This document shows, one piece after another, positions 35,004-44,251 of a stretch of DNA of 64,000 nt. The DNA lies in the NCBI RefSeq assembly GCF_002892795.1, contig NZ_PJMC01000004.1, positions 62,001-126,000 of the forward strand, read 5' to 3'. The stretch comes from Arthrobacter sp. AFG20. Its GTDB lineage: Bacteria; Actinomycetota; Actinomycetes; Actinomycetales; Micrococcaceae. The translations under genes were made by a program, and so were the position numbers. Every line of letters starts with the position of its first letter. Position 1 is the first letter of the stretch. Under the pieces are notes generated by a model that worked only from the letters and a program-made list of their open reading frames with translations, searched no databases and was not told the origin of the DNA.

Positions 35004-37004
35004 CTAGCGCTGACTCACCAGGGATTCGACGGCGGCCGGCGACAGTTCTCCGTCGCACATCCACACGCTCAGGCTCCGCCGGAGCGATTCCCCGGCGGCC
35101 AGCTCCACCGGCCTGTCCCAGGCCAGGGCCGACCCGACGGCGGGGTAGCCGGAGCAGCGGACAAACCACGGATCGGCGGCCTCGGCCGGCGCACTGAACA
35201 CGAGCGTCGCGGGCTGCCCCGACCGGATGCCGGGGACTTCCCCGAAGGAGGCGGTCCATGCCAGCCACGGCGCAACGGCGCCGTGGACGGCCGGTTCCCC
35301 CTCGGCGTCGGACGTGAAAATGCGGGCGCCGCTGCACGCCGGAAGGCGCCAGAAGAAGCCGCCGTAGCCGCTGCCCGCGGCGCCGTTCGAGCCCGGGCTC
35401 CCGAGCGAAACGTCGACGACGGCGGTCAGTTCCGTACCCAGGTCCAGGCGCCACGTGCGCTCGCCCAGGATCTCGCGGCTGAGGGTCCGCTGTTCGCTCA
35501 GCAGGGGCTGTCCGTCCGTTCCGAGCCACCGGAGCTGCCGGGTGTCCGGGATATTCAAATTGGCGGGAAGCAGTTCAATCCGGCCGTGGTCCTGCCGGGA
35601 CACGTACGCGCCGGCGCCGCGCGTGTATGTCTTGCCGCCCCAGAAGTTGGTGCCGTTGACGTCCTGGAGCGCGAAGCCGGCACCCAGGTGCCACGGGTGG
35701 TCGGCGGGCAGATGGTCCGTCACCTCGGTTCCGCCGAGGGTGGTGACGGGGTGCAGGTAGGGGCGCGGTGACAACGCCGGGTTGAGTTCCGCGCCCGTAC
35801 GCAGGACTGCCAGCAGCCTGCCGCCGGCGTCGAACAGGCGTGTGGCCTCGGAAGGATCCGCGGTGCGCGCCCATGGCAGGGCCAGCTCGCTGAATGTGGC
35901 GTGCGCGCTGATGGCCCGCTCCAGGGCGTCCTCGATCCCGGGTATCACGGCATGGGCCGCGTCGCCGTCGCCCACCCAGAGCACGTGGGCGGAGCTGACC
36001 GGCGCCGGCGGCTCGGCCGTGCGAACGGCCTCGAGCACCAGCATGAACGCCCCGGAGTCGTTGAGGGCGCTGGTGAGTTCCGCGCCTTCGGCCAGGTGCG
36101 CCAGCAGGTTTTCGGTCAGGTCGTCGCGGCCGAACTCCTGCGAGTGCTCTCCGACCGCGTTGCTGATGTGCAGCCGGTCCTCGGTGTAGTGGAAAACGGC
36201 CGTTCCCTCGGAGCCCTGCAGGGTGATGTACGGCTCCACGGGCTCCGACGCGCAGAGCGTCAGGGCGCAGGTAATCGGCAGCCCGGCGGCGGTCCGGATC
36301 CTGATGACGGACGTGTCATCGGCCTCGATGTCGTTCGCGCGGTAGAGGTCGGTTTCAACGGAGGCCACGTCCTCCACGGTCCGGGCGCCCGCGATGCGCA
36401 GGGCGGTGGCGATGGCGTGTGCCAGGGGATTGGTGGCCACGCCGTCCACCACGTCCACACCGTCCAGGCTCCGCTTGCCGGCCCACCGGGAGCGCCTGTA
36501 ATAGGCCCGGTCCCGCACCCAGCGTCCGGTCGCACCGATTCCCTGCAGGGTGCCGATGGTGCCGTCCTGGAGGAGCTTGTCGATGGCCGCCAGTGCCTGC
36601 GATCCGAGGCTCTGGAACCCGATCTGCACGCTGCGGCCGGATGCTTCGGCGGCCTCCTGCAGCTGCCGGAAGTCGGCCAGCGATGCCACCGGGGGTTTCT
36701 CCAGGTAGAGGTCTGCGCCGGAGGCCAGGGTGGCCAGTGCCAGTGGCGCATGGGTCTGGATGGGGGTGGCCACGATGACCACGTCGGGGCTGTGGTTGCC
36801 GGCCAGGAGGGACTGCAGATCGGGGTGGACCGCCGTCGAGTCCGGCAACGCGCCCGGGGACGGCGGATTCGGGTCCGCCACGGCCACGAGTTCCACCGCG
36901 CCGGCCTGGGCCAGCCGGTCCAGGTTCTTCAGGTGGTGGGCGCCGAAGCCGTGGACGCCGATCAGGGCGATCCGGGCCGGGGTTCCGCGGCGGTGCATAT
37001 TCAT
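35004..37004 (-). CDS. Two-domain fusion: Gfo/Idh oxidoreductase - PmoA-like (DUF6807)
   Basis: 666 residues. Residues about 8-375 are a Gfo/Idh/MocA domain (RIALIGVHGFGAHHL, LYLEKPPVAS, DVVDGVATNPLAHA). The remainder is a PmoA-like domain (RPYLHPVTTLGGTEVTDHLP, WHLGAGFALQDVNGTNFWGG, GGFFWRLPACSGARIF). It aligns along its whole length with the last two domains of the protein at 20673 but lacks the hydrolase. ATG at 37004 has AGGAG upstream; the frame extends to 37049 without a better start. Divergent from the RG acetylesterase-like gene. Substrate unknown. Confidence 0.88.
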   Translation of the reverse strand: MNMHRRGTPARIALIGVHGFGAHHLKNLDRLAQAGAVELVAVADPNPPSPGALPDSTAVHPDLQSLLAGNHSPDVVIVATPIQTHAPLALATLASGADLYLEKPPVASLADFRQLQEAAEASGRSVQIGFQSLGSQALAAIDKLLQDGTIGTLQGIGATGRWVRDRAYYRRSRWAGKRSLDGVDVVDGVATNPLAHAIATALRIAGARTVEDVASVETDLYRANDIEADDTSVIRIRTAAGLPITCALTLCASEPVEPYITLQGSEGTAVFHYTEDRLHISNAVGEHSQEFGRDDLTENLLAHLAEGAELTSALNDSGAFMLVLEAVRTAEPPAPVSSAHVLWVGDGDAAHAVIPGIEDALERAISAHATFSELALPWARTADPSEATRLFDAGGRLLAVLRTGAELNPALSPRPYLHPVTTLGGTEVTDHLPADHPWHLGAGFALQDVNGTNFWGGKTYTRGAGAYVSRQDHGRIELLPANLNIPDTRQLRWLGTDGQPLLSEQRTLSREILGERTWRLDLGTELTAVVDVSLGSPGSNGAAGSGYGGFFWRLPACSGARIFTSDAEGEPAVHGAVAPWLAWTASFGEVPGIRSGQPATLVFSAPAEAADPWFVRCSGYPAVGSALAWDRPVELAAGESLRRSLSVWMCDGELSPAAVESLVSQR

Positions 37005-37078
37005 GAGTCTCCTGTCCGGCGCTGCGGTGCTGCACGACGCCATCGTCAACCATTGCCGGGGAGCGTGTCTTCAGTGCA

Positions 37079-37157
37079 GCAAGCGCTTTCCCGTTTCTGT
37101 CTGCTGCTCAGTGTACTCCGCTGGCGCGGCCTGTGTAACGTTTCAAAAATCGCTTGA
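37079..37157. promoter_or_regulatory. LacI-type operator-like sites in the esterase/fusion gap
   Basis: GCAAGCGCTTTCCC at 37079-37092 matches the operator class at 26128. Further on, AACGTTTCAAAAATCGCTTG (37138-37157) contains a second, looser site resembling the one at 38970. Confidence 0.55.
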
Positions 37158-37211
37158 CCTTCAGGCTGCCGGCGGCTGATCATCTCAGGAGCCGATGCGG
37201 AAGGAAGAGCG

Positions 37212-37877
37212 ATGAAGATTTTGCTGGCCGGAGATTCGACCGTTGCCAACTGCCCCACCTACGAGTATCCGATGAGTGGCTGGGGCGCCCACCTTGCGCC
37301 GGAGGTTTACTCGTGGGGCGCCGTGCACAACTTCGCCAAGGGCGGGGCAACCACCGAGTCCTTCCGGGAGGAGGGGCTGTGGTACGAACTTCTGCACCAG
37401 GCGGTCAGCGGCGACGTGGTGCTCATCCAGTTCGGCCACAACGACCAGAAGCGCGGTCACCTGGGTGCCCGCGGCGGCTACGCGGACAACCTCCGCCGGA
37501 TGGTGGGCGATGTCCGGGCCAAGGGGGCCGCTCCCGTCCTCTGCACCTCGGTGGAGCGGCGGCATTTCAGTGATGGCCGCCTCGAGGAGACGCTCGGGGA
37601 GTACCCCGCGGTGGTCCGTGAACTGGGCATCGAGTTGGGCCTCGATGTGGTGGACCTCAACTCCTGGACCCGCGCCCTGTACGCCGGGCTTGGCGAGGAG
37701 GGGTCCAAGGAATTGTTCTTCCACTTTGGCCCCGGCGAGCACGCGCACTGGTTCGGCGGGCTGCTGGACGACACCCACTTTCACGAGCGGGGAGCGCGGC
37801 GGATCGCAGCATTCGTGGCCGCCCGCCTCGAAGTGCTGGGCTTTAAACCGGAACCCGACCTGCTCGCCGTCTTCTAG
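37212..37877 (+). CDS. SGNH/GDSL esterase, rhamnogalacturonan acetylesterase-like
   Basis: 221 residues. The SGNH blocks are clear: LAGDSTVANCP (nucleophile Ser 9), FAKGGATTESF, LIQFGHNDQKRG and the Asp/His pair in DDTHFHERGA near the C-terminus. The pattern and length match bacterial rhamnogalacturonan acetylesterases (YesT/RhgT group), which remove acetyl from galacturonate in RG-I. No signal peptide, so it would act on imported oligosaccharides. GGAAGGA precedes the ATG. Confidence 0.85.
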   Translation: MKILLAGDSTVANCPTYEYPMSGWGAHLAPEVYSWGAVHNFAKGGATTESFREEGLWYELLHQAVSGDVVLIQFGHNDQKRGHLGARGGYADNLRRMVGDVRAKGAAPVLCTSVERRHFSDGRLEETLGEYPAVVRELGIELGLDVVDLNSWTRALYAGLGEEGSKELFFHFGPGEHAHWFGGLLDDTHFHERGARRIAAFVAARLEVLGFKPEPDLLAVF

Positions 37878-37905
37878 GCGGACGCCACCTTTGCCGGGCC
37901 GCCGG

Positions 37906-38931
37906 TCAGGGGGTCGCCTCAACACCTGCGGTGCTTTGCCTGACCACCAGCTCTGGCGTGAACACGACGGCGCGGTGGCGGGGGTGCTGCGCGTCCAGTT
38001 CCTCCGTCAGGAGTTCAATGGCAGTCCTGCCGATTGCGTCGGTGGGCTGGCGGATGGAGGAGAGCGGCACGACGGCGGACACGGCAAAGTCGATGTCGTC
38101 GTAACCGATCAGGGCCACGTCATCCGGAATGCGGACACCATTCATCATGGTCAGGGACTGCATGACTCCGAGGGCCAGCAGGTCGTTGGCGCAGAAGATG
38201 CCGTCCGGCATGTTGCCGGCGCCCCGCTCCATGAGACTATTGCCCACGCCGCGCCCGGCGAGCACGGACTGGCCGTCGGAATCAAGCACCTCCAGTGCTG
38301 CGCCGTCCACCTCGGCCACGGCTCGGCGGGCGCCGGCGAGGCGGTCGGAAACCTGCCGGATGGACAGCGGGCCGCCCACGAAGGCCAGCTTCCTGCGCCC
38401 GAGATCGAGGAGGTGCCGGGCGGCAAGGTAGCCGCCGGCGTCGTCATCCACGGACACCGAACTGAAGCGGTCCTCGTCGGCCAGCCGGTCCACCAGGACC
38501 GTGGGAACGCCGCGCTGCCGCAGGGCTTCCAGCCTGTCGGCCACATCCCCCACCGGGGAGATGAGCAGGCCCTGGACCCGCTGTTCCTGGAAGAGGTCGA
38601 TGTAGTGCGATTCCCGGTTCGCGTCGTGCCCGCTGTCGCCCAGCAGCACGGCGCTGCCGTTCACGGCCGCCGCATCCTCGGCCGCCCGGACCAGGGAGGT
38701 GAAGAATGGGTTGCCGACGTCCAGGACCACGACGCCGATGGTTCGGCTGTGCCCTGCCCGCAACTGCCGGGCGGCGTCGTTGCGGACGAAACCAAGTTCG
38801 TCGATGGCTTGCAGCACCCGGTCCTTGGTGCGCTTGGAGACGCGGTCGGGATTGTTCAGGACGTTGGACACTGTGCCCACCGCAACCTGCGCATGGTTGG
38901 CGACGTCCTTGATGCTGGCTGCCCGCGACAT
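37906..38931 (-). CDS. LacI-family regulator, probable repressor of the rhamnose operon
   Basis: 341 residues: LacI helix-turn-helix (SIKDVANHAQVAVGTVSNVL, then PDRVSKRTKDRV and hinge ARQLRAGHSRTIG) and an effector domain (VVVLDVGNPFFTSL, FCANDLLALGVM, LIGYDDIDFAVS). ATG at 38931 has GGAGGA 8 nt upstream; the longer frame to 38985 runs into the operator. It is divergent from rhaM-rhaI-rhaD-rhaB, with several LacI-type sites in the gap. It is therefore likely the rhamnose repressor, with rhamnose or rhamnulose as inducer. Confidence 0.88.
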   Translation of the reverse strand: MSRAASIKDVANHAQVAVGTVSNVLNNPDRVSKRTKDRVLQAIDELGFVRNDAARQLRAGHSRTIGVVVLDVGNPFFTSLVRAAEDAAAVNGSAVLLGDSGHDANRESHYIDLFQEQRVQGLLISPVGDVADRLEALRQRGVPTVLVDRLADEDRFSSVSVDDDAGGYLAARHLLDLGRRKLAFVGGPLSIRQVSDRLAGARRAVAEVDGAALEVLDSDGQSVLAGRGVGNSLMERGAGNMPDGIFCANDLLALGVMQSLTMMNGVRIPDDVALIGYDDIDFAVSAVVPLSSIRQPTDAIGRTAIELLTEELDAQHPRHRAVVFTPELVVRQSTAGVEATP

Positions 38932-38969
38932 TCTGCTGATCCTCCGAAAGATCGATTTGCCCGTCCGGG

Positions 38970-39034
38970 TGAAAACGCTTGACACCCTTCTTCAACCCAG
39001 AGTACTTTGAATCGTAACAATGAAACGATTCAAA
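38970..39034. promoter_or_regulatory. LacI-type operators of the rhamnose operon
   Basis: TGAAAACGCTTGAC at 38970-38983 and the paired sites TGAATCGTAACA (39008-39019) and TGAAACGATTCA (39021-39032). The outer sequence forms a dyad, TTTGAATCGT (39006-39015) with ACGATTCAAA (39025-39034). They lie between the LacI gene and rhaM. Confidence 0.7.
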
Positions 39035-39111
39035 GGCGAGAGAATATTCAAAGCCGAACGAATTGGTTTCCGCTTCGTCCGCCGCACCCGAAACGTCTAC
39101 AGGAGTACAAC

Positions 39112-39477
39112 ATGAGGGTTTGCTTCCGATCCTCCGTCCAGCTGGAGCTGCTGGCGGAGTACCGCCGGCGCCACGCCGCCGTCTGGCCGGAGATGCTGGC
39201 CGCGCTCAAGGACGCGGGCTGGAACAACTACTCGCTGTTCCTGGACGAGGACGGGCTGCTGATCGGCTACCTCGAATGCGACGACTTTGACGCCGTGCGG
39301 GCCCGGATGGCCCTCACCGACGTCAACGCCCGCTGGCAGGCGGAAATGGCCACGCTCTTCCGGGACAGCGATGTTCCGCCCGACGAGGGCTTCCGGGTGC
39401 TCGACGAGGTGTTCAACCTCGACGGTCAGTTGGCCGCGGCCGCCGGCAGTAACGCTGACGCCGCCGCCAAGCACTAA
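39112..39477 (+). CDS. rhaM: L-rhamnose mutarotase
   Basis: 121 residues of the RhaM/RhaU fold, interconverting alpha- and beta-L-rhamnopyranose. Features are MRVCFRSSVQ at the start, the active-site HAAVWPEMLAALKDAGWNN and the YLECDDFDAVRARM block. AGGAG at 39100-39105 precedes the ATG at 39112; the frame extends upstream to 39007 but only through operator DNA. It opens the rha operon and is followed 45 bp later by the isomerase. Confidence 0.93.
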   Translation: MRVCFRSSVQLELLAEYRRRHAAVWPEMLAALKDAGWNNYSLFLDEDGLLIGYLECDDFDAVRARMALTDVNARWQAEMATLFRDSDVPPDEGFRVLDEVFNLDGQLAAAAGSNADAAAKH

Positions 39478-39522
39478 GTCTTTCAAGTACTGACACTGCC
39501 AAACACTGACGAAAGAAAGATC

Positions 39523-40689
39523 ATGAACAACACAGCATCGGCACTGGGCCGGCTTTCGGAGCTTGCGATTGAGGTTCCGTCATGGGCCTACGGCAACTCG
39601 GGCACCCGTTTCAAGGTGTTCGGCACGCCCGGTACCCCGCGCACGGTCCAGGAGAAACTGGCGGATGCCGCCAAGGTCCATGAGCTCACCGGCCTGGCTC
39701 CCACCGTGGCGCTGCACATCCCGTGGGACAAGGTGGACGACTACGCGGCCCTGAAGGAGTACGCGGCCGGCCTCGGTGTGGGGCTGGGCACGATCAACTC
39801 GAACACCTTCCAGGATGACGAGTACAAGTTCGGCTCGCTGACGTCCTCGGACGACGCCGTCCGGCGCCGGGCAATCGAGCACCACTTCGAGTGTATCGAC
39901 ATCATGCATGCCACCGGGTCAAAGGACCTGAAGATCTGGCTCGCGGATGGCACCAACTACCCGGGCCAGGATGACATGCGCGGCCGCCAGGACCGGCTGG
40001 CCGAGTCCCTGCAGGAGATCTACACCCGCCTCGGCGAGGACCAGCGCCTGGTGCTGGAGTACAAGTTCTTCGAGCCGGCTTTTTACCACACCGACGTTCC
40101 GGACTGGGGCACCTCGTACGCGCAGACCCTGGCCCTGGGCGAGAAGGCGTTTGTCTGCCTGGACACCGGTCACCACGCCCCGGGCACCAACATCGAATTC
40201 ATCGTGATGCAGCTGCTGCGCCTGGGCAAGCTGGGCTCCTTCGACTTCAACTCGCGTTTCTACGCCGATGATGATCTGATCGTGGGCGCCGCGGACCCGT
40301 TCCAGCTGTTCCGCATCATGCACGAGGTGATCCGCGGCGGCGGCTTCGGCAAGGATTCCGGCGTGGCGCTGATGCTGGACCAGTGCCACAACCTCGAGGA
40401 GAAGATCCCCGGCCAGATCCGCTCGGTGCTGAACGTGCAGGAGATGACCGCCCGCGCCCTGCTGATCGACACTGCGGCCCTGGCCGAGGCCCAGCGCGCC
40501 GGCGACGTCCTGGCCGCCAACGCCGTGTTCAACGACGCCTTCTACACCGACGTCCGGCCGGTCCTGGCCGAATGGCGTGAATCCCGCGGCCTGCCCGCGG
40601 ACCCGCTGGCCGCCTATAAGGCCAGCGGCTACCAGAAGAAAATCAACGAGGACCGCGCAGGCGGCCAGCAAGCCGGATGGGGCGCCTAA
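39523..40689 (+). CDS. rhaI: L-rhamnose isomerase (Pseudomonas stutzeri type)
   Basis: 388-residue TIM-barrel metal isomerase converting L-rhamnose to L-rhamnulose. Metal and substrate motifs are VLEYKFFEPAFYHTDVPDWG, CLDTGHHAPGTN and DFNSRFYADDDLIVGAADPF. It belongs to the RhaI group, not the larger E. coli RhaA type. GAAAGAAAG lies just before the ATG. It is followed 5 bp later by the aldolase-dehydrogenase gene. Confidence 0.95.
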   Translation: MNNTASALGRLSELAIEVPSWAYGNSGTRFKVFGTPGTPRTVQEKLADAAKVHELTGLAPTVALHIPWDKVDDYAALKEYAAGLGVGLGTINSNTFQDDEYKFGSLTSSDDAVRRRAIEHHFECIDIMHATGSKDLKIWLADGTNYPGQDDMRGRQDRLAESLQEIYTRLGEDQRLVLEYKFFEPAFYHTDVPDWGTSYAQTLALGEKAFVCLDTGHHAPGTNIEFIVMQLLRLGKLGSFDFNSRFYADDDLIVGAADPFQLFRIMHEVIRGGGFGKDSGVALMLDQCHNLEEKIPGQIRSVLNVQEMTARALLIDTAALAEAQRAGDVLAANAVFNDAFYTDVRPVLAEWRESRGLPADPLAAYKASGYQKKINEDRAGGQQAGWGA

Positions 40690-40694
40690 TAGCC

Positions 40695-42734
40695 ATGAGC
40701 ATTAACAAGACTGTTGAAGACCTGATCGCCCGTTCCAACCGCCTGGGCGCGGACAAGCGGAACACGAACTTCGCCGGCGGCAACACCTCCGCGAAGGGCA
40801 CCGAGACGGACCCCGTCACCGGCGAGGACGTCCACCTCCTTTGGGTGAAGGGCTCCGGCGGGGACCTCGGCACCCTGAAGGCCCAGAACCTTGCGGTCCT
40901 CCGCCTGGACCGGCTGCAGGCACTGAAGAACGTCTACCCCGGGGTGGAGCGCGAGGACGAGATGGTCGCGGCCTTCGATTACTGCCTGCACGGCAAGGGC
41001 GGCGCCGCGCCGTCCATCGACACCGCCATGCACGGGCTCGTGGACGCCGCGCATGTGGACCACCTGCACCCCGATTCGGGCATTGCGATCGCCACGGCGG
41101 CCGACGGTGAGGCGCTGACCGCGAAGATCTTCGGCGACAAGGTGGTCTGGGTGCCCTGGCGCCGGCCGGGCTTCCAGCTGGGCCTGGACATCGCCGCGAT
41201 CAAGGACGCCAACCCGCAGGCCGTCGGCACAATCCTGGGCGGGCACGGCATCACGGCCTGGGGCGCCACGTCCGAAGAGGCGGAAGCCAATTCGCTCTGG
41301 ATCATCGAACAGGCCGAGCAGTACATCGCCCGGAACGGCAAGGCCGAACCCTTTGGCCCGAAGCTGCCGGGCTACGCTCCGCTGGCCGAGGCCGAGCGGC
41401 GTGCGAAGGCCGCCGCGCTGGCACCGGTGATCCGCGCCCTGGCCTCGGCGGACAAGCCGCAGGTGGGCCACTTCAGTGACGACCCCGCCGTGCTGGAGTT
41501 CCTCGAAGCCGCCGAGCACCCCCGCCTGGGCGCGCTGGGCACGTCCTGCCCGGACCACTTCCTGCGCACCAAGGTCAAACCGCTCATCCTGAATCTGCCC
41601 GCGGACGCCTCGATCGAGGATTCTGTGGCCCGGCTGAAGGAACTGCACGCTGCCTACCGCGAGGACTACCAGGCCTACTACGACCGCCACGCGGATGCCG
41701 ACTCACCCGCCCTGCGCGGCGCGGACCCGGCCATCGTCCTGGTTCCCGGCGTCGGCATGTTCTCCTACGGTGCCAACAAGCAGACTGCCCGCGTGGCCGG
41801 GGAGTTCTACCTGAACGCGATCAACGTGATGCGCGGCGCCGAGGCGATCTCCACCTACGCCCCGATCGATGAGGCCGAGAAGTTCCGGATCGAGTACTGG
41901 GCCCTGGAGGAAGCCAAGCTCGCCCGGATGCCCAAGCCCAAGTCCCACGCCACCCGCATCGCGCTGGTGACCGGCGCGGCGTCGGGCATCGGCAAGGCCA
42001 TCGCCACCCGCCTCGCCGCGGAGGGCGCCTGCGTGGTCATCGCGGACCTGAACCTCGAAAACGCCCAGGCCGTCGCAGCCGAACTCGGTGGCCCGGACGT
42101 CGCCGTCGGCGTCCAGGCCGACGTCACCAACGAGGCCCAGGTCGCCGCCGCCATCGACGAGGCGGTGCTGGCCTTCGGCGGGTTGGACCTGGTGGTCAAC
42201 AACGCCGGCCTGTCCATCTCCAAGCCGCTGCTGGAAACCACCGAGAAGGACTGGGACCTGCAGCACAACGTGATGGCCAAAGGTTCCTTCCTGGTGGCCA
42301 AGGCCGCCGCGAAGGTCATGATCGAGCAGGGCCTGGGCGGGGACATCATCTACATCTCCTCCAAGAACTCCGTGTTCGCCGGCCCGAACAACATCGCCTA
42401 CTCCGCCACCAAGGCCGACCAGGCCCACCAGGTCCGCCTGCTCGCCGCGGAACTGGGCGAGTACGGCATCCGCGTCAACGGCATCAACCCCGACGGCGTG
42501 GTCCGCGGCTCCGGGATCTTCGCCGGCGGCTGGGGCGCCAAACGGGCCGCCGTCTACGGCGTGGACGAGGAGAAACTGGGCGAGTACTACGCGCAGCGCA
42601 CCCTGCTCAAGCGCGAGGTCCTGCCCGAACACGTCGCCAACGCCGCGGCGGTGCTCACCAGCAACGAACTCTCGCACACCACCGGCCTGCACATCCCCGT
42701 TGACGCCGGCGTCGCGGCAGCCTTCCTGCGGTGA
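40695..42734 (+). CDS. rhaD: Bifunctional rhamnulose-1-phosphate aldolase / lactaldehyde dehydrogenase-type SDR
   Basis: 679 residues. Residues about 1-410 are a class II aldolase domain (NTNFAGGNTSAKG, HVDHLHPDSGIAI, TILGGHGITAWG with metal-binding His). Residues about 420-679 are a short-chain dehydrogenase (RIALVTGAASGIGKAIA, VVNNAGLSISKP, active-site AYSATKAD). It splits rhamnulose-1-phosphate into dihydroxyacetone phosphate and lactaldehyde, and the second domain should oxidise lactaldehyde. ATG at 40695 is used instead of the frame start at 40677 because it matches the family start MSINKTVEDLI. Confidence 0.94.
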   Translation: MSINKTVEDLIARSNRLGADKRNTNFAGGNTSAKGTETDPVTGEDVHLLWVKGSGGDLGTLKAQNLAVLRLDRLQALKNVYPGVEREDEMVAAFDYCLHGKGGAAPSIDTAMHGLVDAAHVDHLHPDSGIAIATAADGEALTAKIFGDKVVWVPWRRPGFQLGLDIAAIKDANPQAVGTILGGHGITAWGATSEEAEANSLWIIEQAEQYIARNGKAEPFGPKLPGYAPLAEAERRAKAAALAPVIRALASADKPQVGHFSDDPAVLEFLEAAEHPRLGALGTSCPDHFLRTKVKPLILNLPADASIEDSVARLKELHAAYREDYQAYYDRHADADSPALRGADPAIVLVPGVGMFSYGANKQTARVAGEFYLNAINVMRGAEAISTYAPIDEAEKFRIEYWALEEAKLARMPKPKSHATRIALVTGAASGIGKAIATRLAAEGACVVIADLNLENAQAVAAELGGPDVAVGVQADVTNEAQVAAAIDEAVLAFGGLDLVVNNAGLSISKPLLETTEKDWDLQHNVMAKGSFLVAKAAAKVMIEQGLGGDIIYISSKNSVFAGPNNIAYSATKADQAHQVRLLAAELGEYGIRVNGINPDGVVRGSGIFAGGWGAKRAAVYGVDEEKLGEYYAQRTLLKREVLPEHVANAAAVLTSNELSHTTGLHIPVDAGVAAAFLR

Positions 42735-44194
42735 GCAGCATGCAAACTGCCAGTGTCGACGGCGGCCTGTTCGCCGCCGTCGACATCGGTGCCTCCTCGG
42801 GACGCGTCATCCTGGGACGGATCAGCACTGACGGCGGTCCGGCGCGGGCCACGCTCGACGTCGTGCACCGTTTCCCCAACGCGGTGGTGCAGTCCGACGG
42901 CGGCCTCCGCTGGGACTTCGACGCCCTCTTCGCCGAGGTGCTCACCGGCCTCGCTGCCGCCGGCACGGCGGCAGCTGAGTGCGGGGAAACGATCACCAGC
43001 ATCGGCATCGACACCTGGGCGGTGGACTACGGGCTGGTCAACAAGGCCGGCGAGCTCACCGCGCAACCGTACAGCTACCGGGACGAACGCAGCCGCACCG
43101 CCGTCGCCCGGGTCCACGCGAAACTGGACCCGGCACGGCTCTACACCACCACCGGGCTGCAGTTCCTGCAGTTCAACACGCTCTACCAGCTCGCCACAGA
43201 ACAGGACCTGGACGGGCTGCAGGCCCTCCTGATCCCTGACCTTATTGCGTTCCTGCTCACGGGGCAGCGCCGCACCGAGGCCACGAACGCCTCCACCACC
43301 GGGCTGTTCGACGCCGTCGCGGGGGAGTGGGCCACCGAATTGTTCGGACCCCTGGGCCTGCCGAAGGACCTGTTCCCGCCGCTGATCCAGCCCGGCGAAA
43401 CCCTGGGCACCCTGCTGGCCGGAATTGCGGAACGGACCGGGCTGCCCGAAGCTACGAAGGTGGTGGCCGTAGGTTCGCACGACACCGCCTCGGCCGTCGC
43501 CGCCGTTCCCGCAGAGCAGGAAAACTTCGCGTACATCTCCTCGGGCACGTGGTCGCTGGTGGGGCTGGAACTGCACCAGCCGGTGCTCACCGAAGCCAGC
43601 CGCGCGGCGAATTTCACCAACGAGCGCGGCGTGGACGGCACTACGCGGTACCTGCGCAACGTCGGCGGCCTGTGGCTGCTCAGCGAATGCCAGCGCACCT
43701 GGGCGGAGGGCGGCTACCGGCCCGCCATCGGGGAACTTCTCGACGCGGCCGCGGCGCTCCCGCCCGGCGGGCCACGGATCAACCCCGACGATCCCGCCTT
43801 CATCGCCCCGGACAACATGCCGGACCGCATCCGTGCCGCAGCCCGCAACACCGGCGCCGTCCTTCCCGGCGAGCCGGCAGCGATAGTCCGCTGCATCCTG
43901 GACAGCCTCGCCGCCGGGTACGCGCGCACCATCGCCGACGCCGAACGCCTCGCCGGTGTTGCCGTCGACGTCGTGCACATCGTTGGCGGCGGCTCGCAGA
44001 ACGCGCTGCTGTGCCAGCTCACGGCACAGGCTACCGGCAGACCCGTCATCGCCGGCCCGGTCGAGGCAACGGCCCTCGGCAACGTCCTGATCCAGGCCCG
44101 CGCCGCAGGTGCCGTCAGCGGGGGACTGGACGCGCTGCGGGCCCTGGTGCGGGCGTCACACAGGCTCGACAGGTTCGAGGCCGCGCTGGTCTGA
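42731..44194 (+). CDS. rhaB: Rhamnulokinase
   Basis: 487-residue FGGY-family kinase phosphorylating L-rhamnulose. The N-terminal ATPase loop is AAVDIGASSGRVILG, then TWAVDYGL, FLQFNTLYQL and ISSGTWSLVGLE; the C-terminal FGGY domain has VHIVGGGSQNALLCQL. The GTG at 42731 overlaps the aldolase stop (GTGA), suggesting coupling; an ATG 9 nt later is an alternative. Position after rhaD in a sugar operon fits. Confidence 0.93.
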   Translation: MSSMQTASVDGGLFAAVDIGASSGRVILGRISTDGGPARATLDVVHRFPNAVVQSDGGLRWDFDALFAEVLTGLAAAGTAAAECGETITSIGIDTWAVDYGLVNKAGELTAQPYSYRDERSRTAVARVHAKLDPARLYTTTGLQFLQFNTLYQLATEQDLDGLQALLIPDLIAFLLTGQRRTEATNASTTGLFDAVAGEWATELFGPLGLPKDLFPPLIQPGETLGTLLAGIAERTGLPEATKVVAVGSHDTASAVAAVPAEQENFAYISSGTWSLVGLELHQPVLTEASRAANFTNERGVDGTTRYLRNVGGLWLLSECQRTWAEGGYRPAIGELLDAAAALPPGGPRINPDDPAFIAPDNMPDRIRAAARNTGAVLPGEPAAIVRCILDSLAAGYARTIADAERLAGVAVDVVHIVGGGSQNALLCQLTAQATGRPVIAGPVEATALGNVLIQARAAGAVSGGLDALRALVRASHRLDRFEAALV

Positions 44195-44251
44195 TAGGAC
44201 GCAACTGCACGCCACCCCAGGAACCCGCTAACCAGGAAGAACGGAAAATCC

